Part shown: piece after piece, positions 27,271-35,582 of the stretch | How the letters are laid out: each line of letters opens with the position of its first letter | Numbering within the stretch: the stretch's first letter is position 1 | Origin: Prevotella sp. E9-3 | Lineage (GTDB): Bacteria > Bacteroidota > Bacteroidia > Bacteroidales > Bacteroidaceae | NCBI RefSeq assembly: GCF_022024015.1 | Contig: NZ_CP091786.1 | Span: 2,976,001-3,040,000 of the forward strand | Direction of reading: 5' to 3' | Length of the DNA stretch: 64,000 nt | Notes under the pieces: generated by a model | Seen by the model: the letters and a program-made list of their open reading frames with translations, nothing else | Told to the model about the DNA's origin: nothing | Database searches by the model: none | Translations under genes and position numbers: made by a program

Positions 27271-28343
27271 AGCTTTCTAGGATGTTTGTTACGGATTAAC
27301 ACTCTACTATATTGGCGTTTGCCTTTAATGACTCCGCAACCGCCTCGATCTTCTGGATGAATTTTATAGCCAACTTCTTTAAGCACTGAGCTAGGAGCAG
27401 AAGCTCTTGTATTACCACTAGCTTGCCATATTATCTCAAACTGGTTGGGGTTATATTTATCAAGAAAAGTAATTGGAACGCCCATTATTCCATCATAATC
27501 ACAAGGAATATCTTGAGTTCTACCTACATTAATAGCATTATAATTGTCATATTTAGGATATTCTTCGGGAGAGTATTTACAAACCAAATCTATCTCTTCG
27601 TTCCTCTTGGGAATTTCTAGATTAGTAAACCAATTAACTCCAGAAACTCGTATCATATTATCTCTATGGTCACCAGCAGTAGCAATGTCGTCATATGGCG
27701 AGTAAAAATGTGCTGCAGCTCCTTTGAAACCATACCCTAACCAAACTTCATTAGATTGTAATAGCGGAAATACTTCTCGATATGTAATTGCATTCTGATG
27801 ACCGACTATTAGAAATTTCTTCTCATATTTCATCAACTGTCCTATATATTCACGGAACAGTGAAAAAGGCGGATTGGTCACAACAATATCTGCTTGTTTC
27901 AACAGTTCGATGCACTCTGAGTCTCTGAAATCACCGTTCGCTAATACAGAGCATACATTCTTGTCGTTCTTCAACAGGTATTGAACATCTGATAAGTCCA
28001 CCGCACCATCGCCGTTAAGGTCTTTCACCTCTGTAATCTCAACTTTGTAAGCAATTTTCTTTGGCTCGTTGGAGAAATCTCCAAAGTCTATCATTAGCTC
28101 ATTACCTTGAACAGGTGAACCATTATAACATGTACAAATCAACTTCTTCAAGCCCAACTGATTGAATCGTAAAGCAAAATACTTAAAGAAGTTACTCTCA
28201 TAAGGATCATCGCAGTTGCACAGTACCACCTTGTCGCGGAAGTGTTGCCAATAGTGTTGCAACTCTCGCTCAATGTCTGTCAACTGCGTATAGAATTCAT
28301 CTTTCTTTGCTGTTTTGGCAGCATTTAGGTTTTTATTAGCCAT
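27267..28343 (-). CDS. EcoRI-family adenine-specific DNA methyltransferase
   Basis: 358 aa, slightly longer than M.EcoRI. Family features are DEFYTQLTDIERELQHY, NCDDPYESNFFKYFAL and the catalytic motif NPPFSLFREYI. An unusual loop, DLNGDGAVDLSDV near residue 105, has the Ca-binding pattern of dockerin/EF-hand repeats and lies between the SAM-binding part and NPPF. It should methylate adenine N6 at a short palindrome and protect it from the coupled nuclease. Downstream DUF262-HNH replaces the normal EcoRI-type restriction enzyme. A long leader with a small ORF precedes it. Family is clear; recognition site unknown. Confidence 0.92.
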   Translation of the reverse strand: MANKNLNAAKTAKKDEFYTQLTDIERELQHYWQHFRDKVVLCNCDDPYESNFFKYFALRFNQLGLKKLICTCYNGSPVQGNELMIDFGDFSNEPKKIAYKVEITEVKDLNGDGAVDLSDVQYLLKNDKNVCSVLANGDFRDSECIELLKQADIVVTNPPFSLFREYIGQLMKYEKKFLIVGHQNAITYREVFPLLQSNEVWLGYGFKGAAAHFYSPYDDIATAGDHRDNMIRVSGVNWFTNLEIPKRNEEIDLVCKYSPEEYPKYDNYNAINVGRTQDIPCDYDGIMGVPITFLDKYNPNQFEIIWQASGNTRASAPSSVLKEVGYKIHPEDRGGCGVIKGKRQYSRVLIRNKHPRKL

Positions 28344-28482
28344 ACGCTATGCATTTTTGCGTATTGCTTATCTTCGGAGAAGTGGGCTTTGAATAGAGCA
28401 CAAAAGAAAGCATGAACGGTTTTCTCATCCAAGCTTCACAGGCTCTACCACAAGCCCACCAATCCAGATAAGTCACGCCCAT
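28336..28482 (-). CDS. Possible 48-aa W/C-rich leader ORF overlapping the methyltransferase start
   Basis: ATG at 28482 opens 48 codons (MGVTYLDWWACGRACEAWM...) ending at a TAA at 28336-28338, 8 nt inside the methyltransferase gene in another frame. The composition (WW, two Cys, then SFVLYSKPTSPKI) is unlike random AT-rich DNA. It could be a coupling peptide, a stalling leader peptide or merely a structured RNA that happens to be open. Confidence 0.35.
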   Translation of the reverse strand: MGVTYLDWWACGRACEAWMRKPFMLSFVLYSKPTSPKISNTQKCIAYG

Positions 28483-28663
28483 GCTTAACGCATGAGCGCT
28501 TGCAACTTATTCTTTCGGATTGGTTTCTTTTTGAAAGTGGTAGATTCGTAAAGCTATCCGAACAAAGCAAACGCTTGTTATATTTCCTCAAAAATCATAT
28601 CGTCACTCTGCGCTCAAAGAACAAGATTAATCCGACACCGTTTACGATGTTTCAACGATACTT
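28344..28663 (-). promoter_or_regulatory. Long structured leader of the methyltransferase-nuclease operon
   Basis: About 320 nt between the TACTTTTG box and the methyltransferase ATG. Inverted pairs: GGATTGG (28517-28523) with CCAATCC (28459-28465); AAGCCCAC (28452-28459) with GTGGGCTT (28382-28389), which compete for position 28459 and so cannot both form fully; and CATGC/GCATG (28480-28494). The CATGC/GCATG hairpin covers the leader ORF start codon. Mutually exclusive pairings point to an attenuation or translation switch. Confidence 0.5.
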
Positions 28664-28667
28664 GTTG

Positions 28668-28675
28668 CAAAAGTA
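28668..28675 (-). promoter_or_regulatory. -7 box (TACTTTTG) of the methyltransferase-nuclease operon
   Basis: TACTTTTG on the minus strand, about 325 nt upstream of the methyltransferase start. Confidence 0.55.
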
Positions 28676-28814
28676 CAAAAATCTTTTGGAATGAAAAGAA
28701 GTTTAAGCTAAAAACTGCAAATAAGGTTTGTTCTGTTTATAGTTGACGAATAATCTAACAAGTATTGCAGGGCATTTACCAATTTATTATACTGCACTTG
28801 CTATTCCCTTATTT

Positions 28815-28876
28815 TAAATTTTGGCCATTATTTTTCAAATTTTGGCCAAAATTCAAAAAATAATGGCCAAAATTTA
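28815..28876. repeat. Phased palindrome array C (TTGGCCAA type)
   Basis: GGCC cores at 28823-28826, 28844-28847 and 28865-28868, 21 bp apart. The central unit is the full palindrome AATTTTGGCCAAAATT; the outer ones are mirror-image half forms (GGCCATTATT and AATAATGGCC), making the block symmetric overall. Confidence 0.92.
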
Positions 28877-28901
28877 ATTTAGCTTCTACGCATTAGCTCG
28901 C

Positions 28902-28909
28902 TAACTTTG
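28902..28909 (+). promoter_or_regulatory. Orphan -7 box (TAACTTTG) 33 nt after array C
   Basis: TAACTTTG pointing right. The nearest array core is 33 nt upstream, close to the 30 nt seen at array A. No convincing gene follows; a TTG-started frame of 73 codons crosses array D. Confidence 0.35.
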
Positions 28910-29023
28910 CGTTATTACAATATCAATTTGACTCTGTGTGTTCACGAAGAAAACGTTCATAGGATAACAAGTATTAGACAGTGTTTGCCATTCTATGACA
29001 CTACACTTGCTATTCCCTTAGTT

Positions 29024-29086
29024 CAAATTATAGCTATAATTACCAGAATTTTAGCTATAATTTTCGCAATTATAGCTATAATTTAT
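29024..29086. repeat. Phased palindrome array D (ATAGCTAT type)
   Basis: AGCT cores at 29032-29035, 29053-29056 and 29074-29077, 21 bp apart. Outer units are AATTATAGCTATAATT and the middle unit AATTTTAGCTATAATT, the same order as array B. It is homologous in flanks to array C. Confidence 0.92.
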
Positions 29087-29167
29087 TTCAGCTCCGCTTC
29101 TGCTAACTTCCAAAAAGAAAAGAACTGACTTATAATTCTTCGTCTTTTGGAGCACAAGAATAGAAAA

Positions 29168-29232
29168 GGTTATTACAATAAGCGATTTTTTACCAAAAAA
29201 GGTTACTGTAATAAGCGATTTTTTGCAAAAAA
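29168..29232. repeat. Two direct repeats with 33-bp period (AATAAGCGATTTTTT)
   Basis: GGTTATTACAATAAGCGATT from 29168 and GGTTACTGTAATAAGCGATT from 29201, each followed by TTTT and an A-run. The period equals that of the repeats at the other island edge, although the sequence differs. The second copy runs into the terminator of the M16 gene. Confidence 0.88.
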
Positions 29233-29266
29233 AGAATGGCCAAAGTCGGGGATGACTTTGGCCATT
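29228..29266 (-). terminator. Terminator of the M16 peptidase gene
   Basis: AATGGCCAAAGTC (29235-29247) pairs with GACTTTGGCCATT (29254-29266). On the minus strand the stem is followed by CTTTTTTTGC. Confidence 0.85.
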
Positions 29267-29295
29267 GCTTTATTTCGTTAGGGTATCGTAGGCTA

Positions 29296-32223
29296 TTAAT
29301 AGCCGAACACCTCTTGGGTAGTGACTCGTTTCACGGGGCCGTACTGCTGGAGGGCAGCCATGTCGAGTTCCTTTTCATCGCCAAGAATGATGTAGCGATA
29401 GGGCTTGCGAGCCATACGTTCCTGTTCGAAACGCACCACATCGTTCAGTGTGATACTGGGCAGGGCGTTGTAGATGCGCTCGTTGATATCGTAGTCGATA
29501 CCGCGCAACTTGGCATAAAGCCAGGCATTGATGAGCCCGAACTTGGTGGTACGCTGTGAAGCAAGACGCTTGGTCAGCGCATCCTTGGCTATCTTGAAGG
29601 CGTTCTCACTCTCAGGAATGCTATCGAGGATAACATGGAACTGGCGAACGCAGTCCATCATCTTGTCGTTCTGGGTGATGATATGAGTGAAATAGTACTC
29701 AGGATCGCCCTTGTAGGAAGGCTCTACATAGGCAGCGTAGGCATTGTAGGCCAAGCCGCGTGCCTCACGGAGTTCCTGGAACACGATGGTGTTCATGCCA
29801 CCGCCATAATACTCATTGAACAATGCTTTCACAGGAGCCTCATCGGCATTCCATGGCAGTTGTTCGTTGTGGTACATGCGCATATAGATGTTCTTGGCAT
29901 CGAAGGGGGCAATAAGAATCTCGTTCTCGGGAGTAGCCTGCATGGTGTAGTGCTTGCCTTCGGGTACGGGCTTCAGTGTGCTCTTGAGAGTAGCCATGTG
30001 AGAGTCCAGCGCAGCGGTGAGGTCCAGCTGATTCATCGGACCATAGTACAAAACGGTGTGCTCATACTGTGAGAGGTTCTTCAGCAAATCGAGCAACTCC
30101 TGAGGATTCTCCTGTGCCAACTGCTGAGCGGTATAGGAGTTACGATAAGAGTTGTAAGGACCATAGAGGCCATACTGAACAAGATACTGGAAATTGGTGC
30201 GCTGGTCGGACTTGGCATCAACACGGCCCTTCTCGCGAATGGCGATATACTGACGGTAAGCATCTTCATCAACCTTGGCATTCTGCAGCAGATGTTCCAA
30301 CAGGGCCACAGCCTGCGGCATGTTTTCACCCAGGCCATTGAGCACCACATCGATACTGCGGCTGCCCACACTGATATGGTAGTTGCAAGCCAACTTATAG
30401 AACTGCTGTTTCAACTGCTCGGCAGTCAACGAGTCGGTGCCAAGATAGTCAATATACTCGGCGGCGTAGTTGTAGCGCACATCGCTCTCTTCGCCAAAGT
30501 CGTAGTGGAAAGACAACTGGAAACGGCCATTCTCATTGTTCTGCACGTAGATGTAAGGAATCTGAATCTCGGGCAGTGGGTTCAGATTGCCAAAGGTAAG
30601 GTCTTTCTGGAAATCAACGAACTTCGGCTCAATGGGCTTCACCTCAGAATTCTGAATCTCTGTCACGAAATCAGACACAAGGTCACGATTGGTAGGTATA
30701 GGAGTGATCTGAGGCTTATCAATTTTCTTCTGGGTAGGATCAACGCCCTGACGCTTATAAACAGCCACGTAATTGTTCTGGAAATGACGGTTGGCAAAAG
30801 CAACAATCTGCTCTTTGGTCATTCCTTCCAGACGATCGAGCAACTTCACTTCCTGTTCCCAGGGGGTGCCATTGACAAATGACTGTACAAACATGTTGGC
30901 ACGAGAGCGGTTGTTCTCAAGGGCATTATAATACTGCAGTTTCAGGTTGTTGATCACTGAAGGAAGGAGGTCGTCACTGAACTCACCCTTCTTCAGTTTC
31001 TCTATCTCAGCAAGCAGCAGTGCGCGCACCTCGTCTAGGGTCTGTCCCTCACGGGGTGTACCGGCCAGCAAGAACATAGAGTAGTCCATTGAAGCCATTG
31101 CCCCACCCCATGCTTCAAGCATCTTCATCTGCTGGTTGATGTCCAGGTCGATCAGGCCGGCAGTACCATTGCTCAGCATCGACTCAATAACCTGCAGGGT
31201 GTCGCTCTGCAATGACTTGGCCTCATCGAAACGCCAGCCAAGCCAGATGGTCTCGGCCTCAAGACCAATCACAGTGGTATCGATGGGGGCTGTGATGGGA
31301 GCCAGTTCGGGGAACGAAGGCTGCTCAACAGGAGCCACCTTGCCATCGGCGTCGGTGCTGGGTTGCCACTCACCGAAATACTTCTCGATGATGGCAATCG
31401 TCTCGTCGGGATCGAAATCGCCGGCCATGCAGATAGCCACATTGTTGGGCACATACCACTTCTTGAAATATTCCTTGATATTGGTGATGGAAGGATTCTT
31501 CAGGTGCTCCTGTGTACCGATGGTGGTCTGTGTGCCATAAGGATGGTTGGGATACAACTTGGCCGACATAGCAGTGAAGAGCTTGTCAATATCGCTGGTC
31601 AGGTGAATATTATACTCCTCATACACAGCTTCGAGCTCGGTGTGGAAACCACGAATCACCATATTCTGGAAACGGTCGCTCTGAATCTTGGCCCAATTCT
31701 CAATTTCGTTTGAGGGAATATCCTCCGTATAGCAGGTCACATCCTCACTGGTATAGGCATTGGTGCCTTCAGCGCCGATGGCCGACATGAGCTTGTCGTA
31801 CTCGTTGGGAATGAAGTACTGGGCAGCCAACTGGCTCACGGAATCAATCTCGTGATAGGCCTGACGGCGTGCTTCGGGGTCGGTCAACTTGCGATACTTC
31901 TCGTAACGAGCCTCGATATCGTCAAGTAGTGGAGCCTCGGCTTCGGGATCGGTAACACCGAACTTAGCGGTGCCCTTGAACATCAGGTGCTCCAGATAGT
32001 GGGCCAGACCAGTGGTCTCGGCAGGATCGTTCTTCGAACCGGTACGCACAGCGATGAAAGTCTGAATACGGGGTTCTTCTTTGTTCACAGAGAGATAGAC
32101 CTTCAGGCCGTTCTTCAGGGTGTAGATACGTGTTTGCGACATATCACCCTTCACTTCTTCATACTTCTTGCTACAACTGGCAAAAGTCAGCAGTGCACAA
32201 ATCAGAATCAGAAAATTTTTCAT
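29296..32223 (-). CDS. M16-family zinc metallopeptidase, lipoprotein
   Basis: 975 aa, a full-length two-half pitrilysin-type enzyme. The lipobox LTFASC near residue 17 predicts a lipid anchor. The inverted zinc motif HYLEH (in GLAHYLEHLMFKG) with a downstream glutamate region (ELEAVYEEYN) lies in the N-terminal half; the C-terminal half lacks HxxEH, as expected. It degrades peptides in the periplasm or at the outer membrane. It is last in a minus-strand series from lptD, 29 bp after the DUF4954 gene, and has its own terminator. Confidence 0.94.
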   Translation of the reverse strand: MKNFLILICALLTFASCSKKYEEVKGDMSQTRIYTLKNGLKVYLSVNKEEPRIQTFIAVRTGSKNDPAETTGLAHYLEHLMFKGTAKFGVTDPEAEAPLLDDIEARYEKYRKLTDPEARRQAYHEIDSVSQLAAQYFIPNEYDKLMSAIGAEGTNAYTSEDVTCYTEDIPSNEIENWAKIQSDRFQNMVIRGFHTELEAVYEEYNIHLTSDIDKLFTAMSAKLYPNHPYGTQTTIGTQEHLKNPSITNIKEYFKKWYVPNNVAICMAGDFDPDETIAIIEKYFGEWQPSTDADGKVAPVEQPSFPELAPITAPIDTTVIGLEAETIWLGWRFDEAKSLQSDTLQVIESMLSNGTAGLIDLDINQQMKMLEAWGGAMASMDYSMFLLAGTPREGQTLDEVRALLLAEIEKLKKGEFSDDLLPSVINNLKLQYYNALENNRSRANMFVQSFVNGTPWEQEVKLLDRLEGMTKEQIVAFANRHFQNNYVAVYKRQGVDPTQKKIDKPQITPIPTNRDLVSDFVTEIQNSEVKPIEPKFVDFQKDLTFGNLNPLPEIQIPYIYVQNNENGRFQLSFHYDFGEESDVRYNYAAEYIDYLGTDSLTAEQLKQQFYKLACNYHISVGSRSIDVVLNGLGENMPQAVALLEHLLQNAKVDEDAYRQYIAIREKGRVDAKSDQRTNFQYLVQYGLYGPYNSYRNSYTAQQLAQENPQELLDLLKNLSQYEHTVLYYGPMNQLDLTAALDSHMATLKSTLKPVPEGKHYTMQATPENEILIAPFDAKNIYMRMYHNEQLPWNADEAPVKALFNEYYGGGMNTIVFQELREARGLAYNAYAAYVEPSYKGDPEYYFTHIITQNDKMMDCVRQFHVILDSIPESENAFKIAKDALTKRLASQRTTKFGLINAWLYAKLRGIDYDINERIYNALPSITLNDVVRFEQERMARKPYRYIILGDEKELDMAALQQYGPVKRVTTQEVFGY

Positions 32224-32252
32224 TGAAAATAAATGTATTAAATGGTTGAATT

Positions 32253-34109
32253 TTAGTTCTCGTAGTCGATTTCATGGTCAAGCTTGGAGAGGAAATCCTC
32301 ATAGACTTCTCTTTCCACATCGCCCATGGCATATTCCTTATCAGCATCCTTACGAATCTCGGCAATCCAGGCACGACGAGCACGCACATAGTCCTCACGG
32401 ATACGCTCGCAGGCGGCTTCGTCAAGACTGTCCAGATGATAATAGTCAAGAATCAGCTGATAGCTCCATGTCCAACGATAGTCACTGTAGTTTTCGTTAA
32501 TCTCAGAGAAGCGGTCAAGCACCTGAGAGATATTCTCAATAGTACCTTCCTTGATATCGTCGATGAGACGCTGTTCCTCGCTTTGGGGCAGAAGCATACC
32601 GCTGAGGTCAACCCAATCGCCCTTGCCCACTTCAGACTTAGGCATACCGAAGAAGCCTTCCTTCTGGGCACGTTTCAACACGGCTCCCATAAAGATACGC
32701 AGGGCTATATCGTAATACTTCAGGCCTTTCTTCAAAGAAGAGGCGTTGATCACATATTCATGGAAATTATAGGTAGTCACATCACCACCCGATGCAGCTC
32801 TGAGGTTTTCAAGAATCTGGATGCCTTCAAGAATCTCTCCTACAGTGAAGGGGCTCAACCAGTCGAAGTTAATGATAGACTTCTTGGACTGCTTGGAGCG
32901 CTTGTCGCGCTTTGGCCATTTCTTGATGTCACGATACAGGCCGACAGTAGTGATATTGCGTCCAGGTACCAGATACATCGTATCGCCGTAGGCAATGAGA
33001 TAGCTGAACGGCAGGCAACGAGTATCGGGATGGTGCATCAGTTTTCCAAAGCACACGCTGAAAGCACCGATGGTAGCAGGCATCAGAACATAGGAACCGG
33101 AAGCCGTCTTCGTGCCTCGCTCCAAGGTACCATAGTGCAAGGGACCCATCTTATAGGCATGGTTAGAGAAGTTGGTGTTCGAACCTGCATTGTAAAACGA
33201 GAACTGTCCGCCAATCAAAAGGCTCGACTTATGGTGAGAGGCTGAGAATGGTCCGCAGAAAGCGGCACAAGCCTCACCATTGGCCATAAACGAATTGGCA
33301 AAGAAGAGTGACGCCTCGGCCGTGAAGCCATTGGTAATCTGGCAAGCCTCGCCAACAAAGCAATCCTGCATCTTCACAGAGTTGTTGATAGAGCAGCCGT
33401 CACAGATGATTGAATTTTCGCAGATGACACCGGTGCCGATATATACGCTGGCATCCTCGCTACTCAGAATAGTACACTCAGAGAGGCGGGCGGCTCCATT
33501 TATCTCACAGTCGCCCTTCACCACGGTGTTCGTTATCTCCTTGGTGTTGACAATCTTTACATTATTGCCAATAACACCACGCTCGGGAGTAGAGACACGC
33601 ACTTCGTCGTCGATAAGCTGACGCAGACGGCGTGTGAGTTCCTTGTCGCTATTGTACTTCACCATAAAGGCGGCCAACTGCGAGTTCAGTTCACGGAAAA
33701 GAGTGATGTTTCCGTCGCCCATCTCGTTCAGCACAGAGATAGTAGAACCGGCACCATAGTTAGCCCCTTCGGTGGTCTCGATGGTAGAAATATTTGAGAT
33801 ATAGCAATTATCGCCAATGGTATAGTTGTTGATAAAGTTGCCCACTTTCTCAATCAGACAGTCATCGCCCACTGTTACGTTGCGCAATGTGGTATCATTA
33901 ATACCTGAATGTTTGAAGAAACCGTTGCTCACCTCAATGCTCTTTTCAAAAGAGCCTAAACGTATGTCGCCATAAAGAATGACACGATGGAAGTTATAAG
34001 GACGGAATTTTTCATCCACTAATACTCGGTTCCAGTCTTCTGCCCAACATTCATTCTGTTCAAGAACGTGAATTTCTTCTTGGGTTAATTGTCTATAGTT
34101 CTTCATCAT
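32253..34109 (-). CDS. DUF4954 protein, left-handed beta-helix
   Basis: 618 aa. Residues about 60-260 contain many hexapeptide-like repeats (IGDNCYIS, VTVGDDCLIE, IGNNVKIV), the mark of left-handed beta-helix acyl- or nucleotidyltransferases. The remainder is alpha/beta with a C-terminal charged helical part. This matches the Bacteroidetes DUF4954 family, which has no known function; a sugar-nucleotide or acyl transfer role is only suggested by the fold. It sits 2 bp after the gene at 34112 and 29 bp before the M16 gene, implying one transcript. Two consecutive Met codons make the start ambiguous by one residue. Confidence 0.88.
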   Translation of the reverse strand: MMKNYRQLTQEEIHVLEQNECWAEDWNRVLVDEKFRPYNFHRVILYGDIRLGSFEKSIEVSNGFFKHSGINDTTLRNVTVGDDCLIEKVGNFINNYTIGDNCYISNISTIETTEGANYGAGSTISVLNEMGDGNITLFRELNSQLAAFMVKYNSDKELTRRLRQLIDDEVRVSTPERGVIGNNVKIVNTKEITNTVVKGDCEINGAARLSECTILSSEDASVYIGTGVICENSIICDGCSINNSVKMQDCFVGEACQITNGFTAEASLFFANSFMANGEACAAFCGPFSASHHKSSLLIGGQFSFYNAGSNTNFSNHAYKMGPLHYGTLERGTKTASGSYVLMPATIGAFSVCFGKLMHHPDTRCLPFSYLIAYGDTMYLVPGRNITTVGLYRDIKKWPKRDKRSKQSKKSIINFDWLSPFTVGEILEGIQILENLRAASGGDVTTYNFHEYVINASSLKKGLKYYDIALRIFMGAVLKRAQKEGFFGMPKSEVGKGDWVDLSGMLLPQSEEQRLIDDIKEGTIENISQVLDRFSEINENYSDYRWTWSYQLILDYYHLDSLDEAACERIREDYVRARRAWIAEIRKDADKEYAMGDVEREVYEDFLSKLDHEIDYEN

Positions 34110-34111
34110 AC

Positions 34112-35560
34112 TTAATTATTTAGTTTGTTCACTTTTATTGTAGTCTCACTTGATTGAGTACCGTCAATTACTACTTCACGGATACCGTCCTTAAACGTTC
34201 TGCCACATTGCAAGCAGCGCTTGTTGAGATGGAAGACATCAACCAGCCATGAATGGACTGTCTCTTCAACGTATCCCGGTTCAAAGTATTTGGTAATCTT
34301 AGTTACGTTTTCACCTACATGCTCCGTTGTCTCTCCAACAAATTTCTTACCATGCTTCACAGTCGATGTTGAAGCACGTCCCTGACGGCCTCCATAGGTT
34401 TCTCCAGCATCTATGTGACTGCCGTACATTCCGCAATATGGACACTTAAGATGTAATCTGCTGCGAACAAAAGCCCAAAAGAATACGGCATTCAGTGCCC
34501 ACATTTTCAAAGCTTCCCAGAGGTAGCCTTCCTGATGGTGAGCAAATAAAACAAAGCACAGAGGAATCATCAGCACCCATGTGGCGTTGAGTATTCTGCG
34601 CATTCCTTTGCGACTGATGTTAGTGTAGTATATCGGAAAAACTAAGAGTGTACACAATGCAAAAGGCAGCAGATTATAACACCACTTGAAGTTCATGCTT
34701 CCATCCAAACGGGCTGCTGCAAAGAATGTAATAATAATGGCACAAAGATAGGTTAGGCAAATATTCATGAAATGGCGTTTCTTCCGCTGACGGAGCATCA
34801 TGACATAAGGAACAAAAGCCAAAAGCGAGAGGACTACGAGTACGATGACCATCACAGGGAAATAGTTTTTGAAAGCATAGCCGCGGTGACTATCTATACG
34901 GATATTGTTCAAACTGTCCATTTCAGCCTGCTCCAGTCGTTGGAGACCTCGGTTCTCAATATATCCGTGCTCGTTCTTGCCATCATCGGCAGTATAGACC
35001 ATCATCCACGGCTGGTCGTCGTTCATGGTATAGATACGCCGTCCTTTCTCCAGAGCACCAACCTTCTTACCAAGTTTGCGACCTTCCTTGGTGCTCATAT
35101 CGTAACTATAGAATTCTATGGAATCAGCCACTATCGTGAAATAGACGGCACGCGGCATTGCTGCCCTGATAGAGTCTTCTATATGCTGAACCCTATCGCG
35201 TTCAGCCTGGCGTTTGGCTTTGCGCTCAAGTGTCTCTTCCGTCAACAGAGAGTCTTCAACATCTTCGTCAACTCTCTTCAGGATGTGAGTGCGTATCCAT
35301 CCGTTCTGATTCTTATCACTTTTCCTGTAAACCGAGCCCCAATCGCCCAGTTCAACGTTCGTATAGACTATTTCACCCGCAGAAAGAGTAAACAAAACTT
35401 CAGAATCGTCAGTAAATGTCTTGTGTACTTCCAAGCCATCTTCAGGTACCGTGTAATATTTATTACAGGAGGTTAGAATAGATACCAACATGAAGAATAA
35501 CAGCCGGGCTACTATTCCCGTTGGCAGATTGCTTTGATTAGTTTTCTGTTGATGTTCCAT
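34112..35560 (-). CDS. Membrane-bound lipoprotein with SH3-like domain and zinc-ribbon tail
   Basis: 482 aa. Signal sequence with lipobox (ILTSC, near residue 32), then an SH3b-like domain (about 35-95, WGSVYRKSDKNQNGWIR). A charged helical region and a second small beta domain follow. Four or five membrane segments start at about residue 235 (YFPVMVIVLVVLSLLAFVPY). The C-terminus has two CxxC pairs (CPYCG and CLQCG), probably binding zinc. I do not recognise a family. The N-terminal SH3 domain may bind cell wall and the ribbon would lie on the other side of the membrane. It is between hflX (22 bp) and the DUF4954 gene (2 bp). Confidence 0.78.
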   Translation of the reverse strand: MEHQQKTNQSNLPTGIVARLLFFMLVSILTSCNKYYTVPEDGLEVHKTFTDDSEVLFTLSAGEIVYTNVELGDWGSVYRKSDKNQNGWIRTHILKRVDEDVEDSLLTEETLERKAKRQAERDRVQHIEDSIRAAMPRAVYFTIVADSIEFYSYDMSTKEGRKLGKKVGALEKGRRIYTMNDDQPWMMVYTADDGKNEHGYIENRGLQRLEQAEMDSLNNIRIDSHRGYAFKNYFPVMVIVLVVLSLLAFVPYVMMLRQRKKRHFMNICLTYLCAIIITFFAAARLDGSMNFKWCYNLLPFALCTLLVFPIYYTNISRKGMRRILNATWVLMIPLCFVLFAHHQEGYLWEALKMWALNAVFFWAFVRSRLHLKCPYCGMYGSHIDAGETYGGRQGRASTSTVKHGKKFVGETTEHVGENVTKITKYFEPGYVEETVHSWLVDVFHLNKRCLQCGRTFKDGIREVVIDGTQSSETTIKVNKLNN

Positions 35561-35582
35561 AATCTATATCGTTATTTCTGTA

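Larger units (their letters stand above)
28756..29091. repeat. Tandem homologous blocks (209-bp period) carrying arrays C and D
   Basis: Block 1 starts TAACAAGTATT at 28756 and block 2 at 28965. Each has CACTTGCTATTCCCTTA at the same offset and the first array core exactly 67 bp from the block start. Similar GCTTCT/GCTAACTT sequence follows each array. Thus one ancestral module was duplicated without indels up to the array. Confidence 0.88.

Noticed and set aside
28500-28694. A 64-codon plus-strand frame antisense to the methyltransferase leader
   Set aside because: No promoter or family resemblance; the opposite strand shows the structured leader and small ORF.
28907-29128. A 73-codon frame crossing array D that reads as a membrane segment (IIAIITRILAIIFAIIAIIY)
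   Set aside because: It needs a TTG start overlapping a -7 box, and the hydrophobic stretch is simply the 21-bp repeat read in frame. The homologous array C is not open in this way.
32274-33245. 323-codon frame opposite the DUF4954 gene
   Set aside because: Shadow of the real gene; the minus strand shows hexapeptide repeats.
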